A stretch of DNA of 64,000 nucleotides from Phoebastria nigripes (taxonomy: Eukaryota > Chordata > Aves > Procellariiformes > Diomedeidae). Position 1 is the first letter of the stretch. Each line of letters starts with the position of its first letter. The translations under genes were made by a program, and so were the position numbers. The stretch spans positions 3,421,728 through 3,485,727 of the forward strand of contig JAYKAV010002442.1 of assembly GCA_035582835.1 (NCBI GenBank). Reading direction: 5' to 3'. The notes under the pieces were generated by a model. It was given only the letters and a program-made list of their open reading frames with translations, was not told the origin of the DNA and did not search any database. Of the stretch, positions 53,930 to 64,000 are shown piece after piece.

Positions 53930-54394
53930 GCATATGCAGAATCATTAATGGATTCTCCATCTGCACTCACAATTGCTCTTAACATTTGCGCAGCCCGAAA
54001 CAAAGATGTTCTCGGTGAGCTGCAGTCCTATTCTGGCAACTTTCAGAAATGAAATGCCAAATCAGTCTGGTGACATCTTTGACCCATGACAACACTGCAG
54101 GTTCTTGGAAGGAAATTCCTGGATTAAATCGATACGGTGCTATAAAACCCTGTCAGTTTCGCTATTGCTCAACAGAAGGAGTGCATCAGCAAGACAAAAG
54201 CGACAGAAAATTCAGTCCCAGGATATGGGAAGGTATGGAAAAGGCTGGACTGTTATGGCTGCATGAGCGGCGGTGGCTTCAGGAATACAACCCCCATGGC
54301 ACCTGCAGGAAACATGTCCTGTAAGAGGAGACTGCAAGGCAAGCCCTGCTCCTAGATCTCCTGAATTCCCATAGCTGGGAAATGGGCAAAGAGG

Positions 54395-54458
54395 GTTTGG
54401 TGGGTTTTTTTGGGGTTTTTTTTTGTTTGGGTTTTTNTTTTGTTTTGTTTTGTTTTTT
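54395..54458. repeat. T-rich (TTTTG)-type simple repeat
   Basis: T and G only apart from one N, ending in TTTTGTTTTGTTTTG units. It is the complement type of the A-rich CAAA tracts elsewhere in the region. Confidence 0.85.
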
Positions 54459-57400
54459 GAAAAGAAAAACTACACTATAATCAATCAATAAATAAATATA
54501 TAATTTTAAGGTTCACTTTCTTCTCTTATTTTACCTGCTCACTGCACAGTTCTTGGACATCCTGTCACTGATGATGGATAATTCACCGTTAAACTCAGGA
54601 CACACAGATAGGGATTGTGAATGCAGAAGACTTTTTAACAAAGAACACGCTCCCATCCGTGTGGGATGGGGATATTTTACTATCGTTTCCATCAAAACAA
54701 TATTCTCAATGCTACAGTATCTCCCAGTGGGCTGTACTTAGCTCACACAAAGATGTTTTGTGTGCACGGCAGCCACGTGAGAAGGAGCGGCACGCAGCTA
54801 AAGAGCACTGATATAACAATTTCCACTCTTTTACCCTTCAATGTTATTCCACATTGGCAAGTCCTGACTTCTGTCAGTTTGGGAAGACTGCTCATACTTT
54901 TTATGAGACGTTGTTAGGAGGGCTACAGGCATCCTCCCCAAGCTACCAGCAGCACGAAGCATTCGCCGTCCTCTAATGCTTGCTATTGTCTCTGCTCCCA
55001 CTTGTTTAAAATTCCTACGGGATACTGACATATTTCAATGGCGCTTTAATAATTGCCTAATAATTGCTCCAGACAATAACTTACATTGTATTGAGACCTC
55101 GCTTGTGGGGGGGTGGGTAGGTGGTGTTGCCTTGGTAACAATGAAAAAATCATATGGCAAATAGACAGAGACACGAAAGGACACGAGCTGATCTGTTCAC
55201 TCCCTGCTTGGAAATCCGTGGGAAACAGTGACACTGGCACGAAAGTAAGGCTCTTCTGGTCAGAATGTGTAAATAGCACTAAAAACCAGCTTATCTGGAG
55301 GTTTAATTAAGGCTTAGGAAAGATGCCGTTATGATTTATGCAGTAAGGGCCAAAGGTAGCAGACACTACAAATTTAGCATGCTATCAAAACCNGTTCTCA
55401 ATCTCAGTAAGACGGAAGTTTGTTGTCTGAACAGCTTAATTTTAAGTGCTGGAGAGAAGGTAATGAGGTCAGTAAACTCAAATGCTCCAAGCTTGTGTTT
55501 TCTCTTTGCTCTACTTTGATCAGGTTGGCAGCTTTCTTTGAAAGACATCAATATTGTAATATACAGCAACTCAGACTCAGCTTTTAAAACATGGCAAGGA
55601 TTGCTACTGTATGGCTGCAAATAAACATGTACAGACTACACATTCTTTCATTTGTCCTACAGAGCCGGAAAAATANCTCCTGCAAGTGCAAGCAACCTAG
55701 CTAATCCCTCCATGTTGTTTCTATCCTCCAAGTCTGCAGAAAAACTGGCAGCTTACCAGGAAAAAGCATTCAAGAAGAGGACCATGGTTATTACTGACAT
55801 AATGGCTCGCAGGTTCATGCTTCTCAAAATCGGAAAGTGACAGCAGTAGGCAGTGCAGACTGGCAGCCAGCAGCTTGCTCCGTCCAAGAGGAGATCACGT
55901 TAATGGTTATATTAAGGCCAACATGCCTAGCAAATTGCAGAGGCGCAGCCACAGCCGGGAGTCAGGCAGCAAAGCTGCGGCTGGAAAGGCTCCCCTACCA
56001 CTTTCTCATTAGTTATCTCAAATTCAATGCATTTTCCAAAGTACAACAAGAACAACGATAACAAATAAAATTCCAGTCCCATGATGCTATTTTATGTCCA
56101 TCTGTTTCTGAGAAACTATCAATGGCTGGACATACATGTACCATAAACACCTACGGGGGGGAGCTATGAATTCACGCAGCTCTATCTGGCGATCACACAT
56201 AAGATCGTTGGTGAGAATCAGGGTTGACAAAGGAAAACCAGGGACCTAGTTTCTACGCCTGTGACGACGGCTGGTGCATGATTAGGCAAAGAGGATCCAT
56301 CCCTGTGGATGAGAAGGCCACGTGGAGGCTCTGAAGGCTGAACAAGGGAGGGCCAGGAGCGGGCAGGAGTCAGAAGTGCTCTCACGTACCAGGGGAAGGA
56401 GGGAGCTATTGACAGCGGCTCACCCCTGCATAAAGGCCGCCTCAGCCATGCACTAACAAGGCAGCTCAAAGAGGGGTACAATAGGCATGAAACATCGCTC
56501 CTAAGAGAGAGGCAGGAGGCTCTCAAAGGCAAAGGACAAAGAGCTCCTCTTCAAAGGAAAATGGCGCAAGCTTGTAAGATGGATGCCTTCCAGCACGCGC
56601 TTTCTTCCCAGCAGCCAAGTAAAGGGGTTGGGCTTTCTTAGTATTGCCTTTGGAAACAGGATCAGAATATGGATATTTAAAAGCATGTTCTGGCACAGAC
56701 CCAGTTTCCTTGCCAGCAAGATTTTCAACCTCTAACACTGAGCAAAATACTACTAATTGCAGAATTGTTCTTTCTTCAAAGAGTCATTTCTACAAAGCTT
56801 TACAAAACCAAAGACGTCAGATGAGGCCAGTACCACTTGTTTATTCTGTAAAATACTTAATGGCAGAAATTTAAACCTACAGGGATGAGAAAAGAAACAA
56901 CATTCAGTACTAACTACAGAGACCTTATTTGATTTTGAATTTCACGTTTCAAGCCGCCTGCAGAAAGCTGAAAGAGAAGCTGTTAGCTTTCACCGTGAGC
57001 TGGAAATATAGCACCAACGGAGAAGAAAAGGAAAAGGGGGATCAGGAAAGGGCTGGAAAGGTGAAAATCCCCTGTGACATCCTAATCATGTTTTGCCGCA
57101 TATCACAGGATACCAGACCATCTCAAAAATGGAAGCGACAGCCTCCTCTGCTATCAGAAGCATTTATCTGATGCATTCTCAAACCTGGGAAGGAAACAGA
57201 GCGATGATACTGCAATTTAGTTCGGCCATCCAAATTGACTAATCAAATCTACAGATACGACTAAAAAGCCTGGTTTATCTACAGTAGCTACGTGCAGATT
57301 TTTTTCTGCCAGACAACTGAGGGAAAAAACCTACAGCAGTCTTGTTATCCATGTTTCAAGATAAGTACTTAAGCCAGTCGTCTCTATCTTTGACACCTGT

Positions 57401-57579
57401 TCTCTTAAAATTATAGATGCAAGAGCGAGTGTCCCATAGGAAACAGGCATTTCTTCAGTCAAATAGGTTTTATTTCGAAACAAGCCAAATAATCTTTTCA
57501 ATACCATTCAATATCCTTTTGGTATCCCAATCAAGAAAATGTATGAGGAGTAAAAGACCACTTAGAATAAATTCCTAAA

Positions 57580-57608
57580 GATAGATAGATACACACACAT
57601 ACAGACAT
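57580..57608. repeat. Compound GATA / CA microsatellite
   Basis: GATAGATAGATA followed by ACACACACA and ACAGACATA; short and imperfect. Confidence 0.8.
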
Positions 57609-58197
57609 ATAACACTTTTTTTAAACTAAAAACTCTGAGAATAGTTTAGACCAATCCTCAAAGGAAGGGAATAGATGAGAGAGACCAGGACTATGAGAAA
57701 GTATCGTGGATACTGAGCATATACTAACACAACAGCGAGGGGAAAAAAGGTTAGAAAAAGCAACACAATGTTTTAATAGGTTCAAAGCTAAGTTGACGTT
57801 ACTAAGCACATGAAACAGTAGAAAAGCAGGACATTAGACTATAGGAGCATAATGGTAAGATTAGCCAATTATTAAGCTTTTGCAACAAGAAGAACAAAGC
57901 ATGCTGCAAGACAGTCTGAAGCAAAACCAGGACCCCCTAGGAAGCAACACCAGTTTTTTGAATATTAAGCAATGGAGGAAAATGGACACAGGGACAGAAA
58001 TGCTTATTTAGGAAAGAATTTATGCTAGAGCAGGTCTTTTCCGTGGCAGTGTTGTACCTCAGTATAAAATTATGAAAAACTGGCATCCAATTGATTCAAT
58101 TACAAAATTTAACAAGATTTGCCTTGGGGTTTTGTTTTTGTTTTCTTGAAGCAGTATTATTTAAGATCAGGTACTCAAAAAAATAAGATGTAGGTTT

Positions 58198-58227
58198 AAA
58201 AAAAAAAAAAAACACCAAACAAAAAAA
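58198..58227. repeat. A-rich (CAAA)-type simple repeat
   Basis: A 15-base poly(A) run followed by CACCAAACAAAAAAA. Confidence 0.85.
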
Positions 58228-58634
58228 GAGGGCACAGTGCTCTGAGCTAGAAAGCATACCATGAGCAAATACTAGAACTCCCATACCTTGTTTGCAAATA
58301 AACTTGTATTATAAACTTTAAGCAAATATAATTAACAACACAGGAGCTCTGGGTAGGCAGATGTCTGAACTGGTTATTTCTGAAAAAGCAGCCGTAACAA
58401 AGAAGCTGGTATAACCACCAGTTTGACCTTCCCGCCTCTACACCCCAGGTCTTTGCCCCAGTCATTCCCCCTTGCAGTCAGCATCTGCCCTTCTGTTATT
58501 TCAGCCCAACCATTTGCAGGGCTGAGCTTTGAATCAAGGAACTGACCCAACTCTAAGAAAGCAAGCAGATACCACCCTTGAACTTCTCCTTCCCCTCTTC
58601 CCCTGCTGAGAAGGATTCAAAACCAGAACTACTG

Positions 58635-58636
<2 letters not shown>

Positions 58637-58662
<26 letters not shown>
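58637..58662. repeat. Poly(T), 26 bases, in a T-rich tract
   Basis: Twenty-six uninterrupted T, with further T runs to about 58702. Confidence 0.95.
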
Positions 58663-58665
<3 letters not shown>

Positions 58666-59489
58666 GTTTTTAAACCAATCAAATTTTTTTCTTTTTTTTT
58701 AAAGCCACACTGCACAGACTGCTGTGCCAAAACGCAGCAGTGGGAATAACCCGACTCGGGCAGAGCGAGGGGGAAAAGCTTTCCTGAAATCAGTGTTGCT
58801 GTTGCTTTGTACTGTGAAANTGTGGCTCCAGCTTCCAGGGCTTACAATAAAAATGGGCTCTCTGATGGCAAGCGTATCAGACTGGACAATGCATCCTTAA
58901 GTACTTGGGTTTTCTTACACTCACATGAACAGCGAGCCACACGCTGGCAATGGGAGTCACTTCAGCAGCTGTCCAGTTCCCTGACAAATAAATAATCGTG
59001 CCTCATCTGTCAGGAGAAGAGGGAAGATTTTTGGCTGTTCAACATTCCCCTTTTACTTCTGAAAGACATATTAGTATACAGTCAAAAAAATACAAGTCTA
59101 AAAAGAAAAAAATCTTTAAAATCTGTCTGAACTTAGAAGGAACACCCTTTTCTTAGAGCAAAACTCTTTTTTCAACTATACAGCCTGAATCAAGGGGCAA
59201 TAATCAATCATTCTGGATACAAACCACCTGTCTGGCAGGTCAGTGAGTTCCTCTTGAGTTGGACTTGTTTACAAACGAAGCGAGTCTGACACAAGGTATA
59301 CAATGCCTGCAAAGGAAAGCTGTTGAGACTTGTAATCTGGAACAAGCAAGAAAGTCTCAGCAGTCTTTCACCAATTGGTACTATTCCAGTGGATTTGTCC
59401 TTTCACCTCAAAAAGCAAGAAAGCAGCTAAAAGGNCAAAAGTCCTCTAGATCATCTGCATCTCTTACAAAAAATGTCCAAGATAACCAG

Positions 59490-59845
59490 GCTGAGAGAGA
59501 CTAAGACNACTGAGTTTGTTCAGTATTAAGAAGATGAACGGCAAAGTCTTACTGCTGTCTGCAGCTATGTAATCAGAGGGTACAGAGAAGACGGAGACAG
59601 ACTCTTCTTGGAGGTAAAAGGACAAGAAGTTATGCAGAGCTGCAACACGGGAAAACCCAACTAGAGAAAATGCTTTCAGCACAACGGTCAAGAGTCTGGA
59701 GAGGTGGTGGCATCTCCATCCCTGGAGATGTTCAAAACCCTATTAGATGAGGCCCTCATCAACTTGATCTAGTTGGACCTGCTTTGAACACGGCCTTGGA
59801 CAAAAGACCTCCAGAGCGTTCTTCACCTACATTATTCTANGAAGC
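59490..59845 (+). mobile_element. CR1-like LINE, degraded 3' fragment
   Basis: The order of words matches the 3' part of avian CR1 retrotransposons. It starts GAGTTTGTTCAGTATTAAGAAGATGA (similar to the usual 'gttcagcctggagaagag'), then has a 'ctacaactacctgaaaggag'-like middle. It then reads GAGAGGTGGTGGCATCTCCA, CATCCCTGGAGATGTTCAA, GATGAGGCCCTCATCAACTT and GATCTAGTTGGACC, and ends near ATTATTCTA. It is 5' truncated, as most CR1 copies are, and heavily mutated, so it is old and inactive. Family knowledge is from memory. This is the main evidence for a sauropsid, probably bird, genome. Confidence 0.75.
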
Positions 59846-59901
59846 TGCAAGGAGCATCTTTCATCATGGGAAGTGTCACGTGCAAAATCTCAAAATGAAA
59901 C

Positions 59902-59952
59902 TTAAAAAAAAAACCCCAAAAACAAAAAACAAACAAAACAAAAACCAAACAC
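59902..59952. repeat. A-rich (CAAA)-type simple repeat beside the CR1 fragment
   Basis: Poly(A) followed by CCCC, then CAAAAAACAAACAAAACAAA-type units. It begins about 60 bases beyond the apparent CR1 3' end. CR1 elements normally lack a poly(A) tail, so it is probably independent. Confidence 0.8.
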
Positions 59953-60095
59953 ATTCCTAGAGGTTGGATAGATTACTCATTGGCTTTTTAGTTATGTCAA
60001 AGAAACCTAATAGATGCAATGGTCTGTGAATATAGGCTTGATGGTCTAGTTTTATTCTGCTGAGAAGATACTGTCTTTATGTCAGGGTTTGGAGG

Positions 60096-60112
60096 AAAAA
60101 AAAAAAAAAAAA
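60096..60112. repeat. Poly(A), 17 bases
   Basis: A mononucleotide run read directly. Confidence 0.9.
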
Positions 60113-63100
60113 GGGATACAACTCATGCTCTATGACTTCTCTCAATGTGATGAAACAGAAGAAAAAAGGAAAAAAGGTATCATTTGGGAGGTCTCAAAGA
60201 TACTTAAAGCAGAAAGGCAAACTGTATACTTCTCTTTTTCCCCCAATCTCCCCTCCACAGTAGCTTCGCTACATATCGTAGTACCTGCAGAAAGAAAAGC
60301 AGCAAACCACCTTTATTAGTGTCAATCTGTTCATCAAAAAAGAATTTGGAGTACCGCTGTAGTTATGAACAGTACATCATGGTTGTTTTCAAAGTTAAAT
60401 TGCATTTGCTTGACTTCAAAGCATCTTATCCAAGCGTGGGAATACGACAGGGGAAGAAAAATTGGTTCNTTTAGGATCAAAACTTGCAGCTCAAATCTAA
60501 GCCGAAGGTTTTAAATCATAATCACTCTAATGATTAAGAATGTTTATCTACNTTGTAAAGAAAAAAGCCAGCACAACACTAAACAAATAAAAAAAACCCT
60601 GGTATGGAAGCGTAGTTTCTTGTAAGGGCAAGCATTAAGGCGCTTCNTCTGTGGGCAGCGTTAGCCAGCGATGAAGGCAGAGTACTTCACCGTGCTCCTG
60701 GCAAGGCTGAATTCTCATCACTCATGGACCTCCAGGACAAAAAAGCTTTGCCGTGGCACTGAAATAACACATGTGGTATTGAGATAAGTGTGCGTGGAAC
60801 TGGACAGGCTTCACCAGCCTATTTGCAAGGCTGCGCAGAAAGTCACCATCTAATTACTTTAATTTACAGAAATAAACCCCCATATATTTTAAAGTAATTA
60901 GATGAATGATCATGAAATATATTATTATCCTTAAGCCTACGTTTATAGTACTCAGTCTTAAAAACAGTACCTATGGCAACCCTGGCTAAGTCCATCTCTC
61001 AAAGCCTAAAATTACAGCCCTGTCCCTGCCCAGGGCTGCACCACACGGCTGAGAGCGAATCCCTGGATGCACATAAACCCATTGCTGCAGAGAAGAGCTC
61101 TGATCCAGCTCAGCACATCGCACCCATCTCCATCTGAAACCTCCTTGTCCAAGTTATTTTTCTGTTACAAAACTGGTTTGATTAGGAGTAATCNGTTGTG
61201 TTATGTCTCTCCCTTAGCCTGACACTACCCAGTGGGGAGGGGTGTCTCAAAAAAATCCCTCAACTTCCATCTAAAATTGAGAGCAGCAGGTCAATCCANG
61301 TACAAGCACATTTTAGAAGTAGGCAAAGCCACCTCCTCTGCAGGTTTACAAACCTCTGCTTTGAAGCAGGGACCAGCGTTTCAGCAGGTATGCGTGGCAC
61401 AGGCTTCTTGCNCTGGCAAGTCCCTGCCAACTCTACATCAGGGGCCGTTCAGCTACCGCTGAGGGCAATGAAGATTTTTACAAGCTACAAAATCATTGGT
61501 GGAAGCAAGCAGAGGGAGGAAATTTAGTCTCCGATCTCGCTTCCATTTTTGCAAAAAACAAGCTTGAGTAGCAACGCGTTTGATGACAAACTAATCCTGT
61601 GGCCTATGGGAGGGAGGTGAAATCAAGAGGGCCTCAGAGCTTAAAAAAAAAGCCGTAATCACTTCCACGCTTATTGGTCCCAAANCTGATTAGTCTTCCG
61701 CAAGTTGCTTGACAGCTGCCAACCCCAAAGTAATCCTTATGTTGTGCACTTTTGTATGCATTTGTTACCCCCCCCATGATGAACTCTTCTGCTGGAGGTA
61801 TTTTCAGACTCCACGCACCCACCACGCGGGGCCAGCAAGGTGCGGGGCACCAATCCTGAGGGCTGGAGGCCTCNGGGGCTGAAGAAAGTGCACCAAACTC
61901 ATCTGGTGTCTGCGATACCACAACCAAAGAGCAGACTGCCAGTTAAATTAGTTAACATGGAAGATGGGCACTTTCATCTCATGGCCACCTTGTGACCTTC
62001 ATTTGTGCCCTACAGCAGAGAAAACGCTCCACATTTCTACTAGCAAAACTAAGGCTCTTTGGAGTTAATCTTCGCATCTTCAGCTAANGAGGAGGACTAC
62101 TTTTTGGGAAAAAAAAAATGGGTATCCATTTGCATGGAGGTGAGGTGGAAGGGGAGAAGGATGCAGAGTTGAGTTGAGGGCCTCACTCACGGTGAAGAGG
62201 ACATCTCCAGAGATCACTGAAGGAGAAAAGATACACGACCAAGCAGTATTAATGCAAGGATTATGTCAGAGTCTTGCGAATTTGTAAAACAAGAACTATT
62301 TATCCCTTGTGGTTAACAAGGGACAACAAGGCTACAGAAACTGAATATAAACCCCCCAACATTTTAACGTGTGAGAGGAACAGCAGTAAAGGTCTGAACT
62401 GCAAGCAGAGCAAACTCTGCCAAGAATTCCTGTGCCATATGAAGGCTGTAACATCAAGAGCCCCTAAAACCAAAAAGGAAGATGGGAAGGAGAAGGCTTA
62501 GCCAAAGCACTGTNTTTTAAAGCTGTCATCTTATTATCACAATGTCATGAGTTGGAACTATCTGTGTGTTTGAGACATACTGGAAACTATGGGTTTAATT
62601 AAATATATTATGGAGAATGCTTCTGATGCTTTCAGAGTACTGTTTATGGTCCTAATGCTGTGGCAACACAGGAAGTGGTATTCCCATCAAAGACTGCACC
62701 CCATACACAAACATAGAATTTGGTATTTGTGTATGTGTTTGAACAGTAGGATGACCCAGGTTAAGAGTCAGAATAGAAGAAAGAATTAAAATTCATCTGG
62801 GATGAGGAGAAGGGGATGCATGAAAGACCAAAAAAAAAAACCCCCTTAGATACAAGGAGCAAGGTAAGGGCTAGGTTCTCCTAGGAACGTAAAGGTCACC
62901 ACCACCACCTCCTCCCCTGCCATTGGTTTGGCCTTTAACACATTCACTCAAACTTGTGATAGCTTTACTAAGCATTGCTGCTCTTTTAACCTCCAAACAA
63001 GGGCTGGCACGTGGGAAGTCTGCCTAATACAGAGAAGGGAGCAGGAGGCATGAGTGTGCATGCATGGAGAGACCTTTCCTCCAGAATCCAGCATCACTCT

Positions 63101-64000
63101 GGAATGAATCATGGGGCAACACGGGCAGGGTCTTTTCCTGGCCGACCTGTCAGCTGCACCGCGTGCAGTACTTGTGCATTTAGATGAAGCAAAGAGTACA
63201 AGACTGGGGGTGCCTTGAAAATTTAAGTTAGACAAGCCACCTACCTAAGCCATGATCTAAGTGAGAAAAGAAAAGTTCACCAGTTAAAATATCTGCTCTC
63301 ACATCAAGAACATGCAACCCCAAAAAAAGGCACCAAAGAACTAGGTACAGAGGTTATTCCAGAATTAGTACTATACTGAGAGAGAGCAGAAACACCTTCC
63401 TTCTCATTTTGCTATAAAAACCAAATAATGTAAAAAGGGGTCTGGTTATCAAGGTAGAAAGGATTAAACCCTGGATATCCACAGACTCACACTACAAACA
63501 CACACAGCAGTTCAGCAAACTAGCTAACAGAGCACCATGATGTTATAGGTGTGAACTGGGAATATACCAAGCTGGTTGGGTATTTTTCCAAAACAGACAA
63601 AAATAATCTAAGAAGAGTATTGGTACAAGGTGTCCCTACATGCTTAAATATGCAGAATTTGGGGACTTTTACCAACCCCAGAAATGGGTAAGAGCTTTAA
63701 TACTTAATAATCTTAGAGGAAAAAGTCAGATTAGCCTAAGATAAGATGTGCTTACTTGTGATACCCAGGAGAGGAAACCGAATACATAACGACATCACTG
63801 TTCAGGTGTTGAGCAATTGCATTGTAAAGACTAAAATACCAACGCTTTGATTTCTTCTATCCTCTTTTCCAAGGCAAGCATCCAGTTCGCAGGGTGAGAT
63901 GTGTTTATTTTGATTAGAACTACCATATTGAGTCAATACTACAAAACCACCACATCAGTTGAGATTCTCAATTGTCAAGCCACAACTTTCTGTTGAGTTT

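Larger units (their letters stand above)
34808..64000 (-). other. 5' intron(s) and possible 5' flank of the XPR1-like gene
   Basis: About 29 kb upstream, in the sense direction, of the first exon found. I searched the minus strand by eye for the two missing 5' coding exons (MKFAEHLSAHITPEW and AFKDMLYSAQ-like) and did not find them, nor any clear CpG-island promoter. It contains a CR1-like fragment, homopolymer tracts and simple repeats, all listed separately. Coding-looking minus-strand blocks near 45.3-46.4 kb and 53.2-53.6 kb remain unexplained. No tRNA, rRNA or other RNA gene was recognised. Confidence 0.5.

Overview
The window is vertebrate nuclear DNA, most likely from a bird. It holds spliced coding exons with GT-AG introns, a degraded 3' fragment that looks like a CR1 LINE, few other interspersed repeats, many mononucleotide runs and scattered isolated N bases. 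No bacterial, viral or organellar gene organisation was seen. All comparisons with other species rest on remembered human XPR1 and could not be checked by alignment.

The one gene I can support is on the minus strand. Eleven consecutive internal exons (754-34807, transcribed from high to low coordinate) encode a member of the XPR1/SLC53A1 family, the SPX-EXS phosphate exporter. Joined, they give 1675 nt of open frame, about 558 residues, with no stop or frameshift. Splice phases agree at every junction, and the exons correspond to about residues 42-603 of the 696-residue human protein. The exons for the first ~41 residues and the terminal exon (about the last 93 residues) were not found and presumably lie beyond the two window ends.

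Layout: 1-753 is the intron leading to the missing last exon. 754-34807 holds the exons and introns; the longest intron is 1358-13324. 34808-64000 is about 29 kb in which I find no XPR1 exon; it is probably the first or second intron plus possible 5' flank. It contains the CR1 fragment near 59.5-59.8 kb, poly(A)/poly(T) tracts (the longest is 57 A) and several coding-looking minus-strand blocks that I could not identify.

The protein keeps the SPX basic cluster (KILKKHDK) and the transport-path residues equivalent to human D398, R448, R459, R570 and W573, so it is probably functional. Its loops and several membrane segments differ markedly from human XPR1, and a conserved Pro is missing. This suggests either a second, XPR1-like paralog or an unusually fast-evolving ortholog. 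Exon 5, which carries the inositol-pyrophosphate-binding lysines, is in frame (150 nt, phase 0/0) and lies between two diverged ~160-bp direct repeats.
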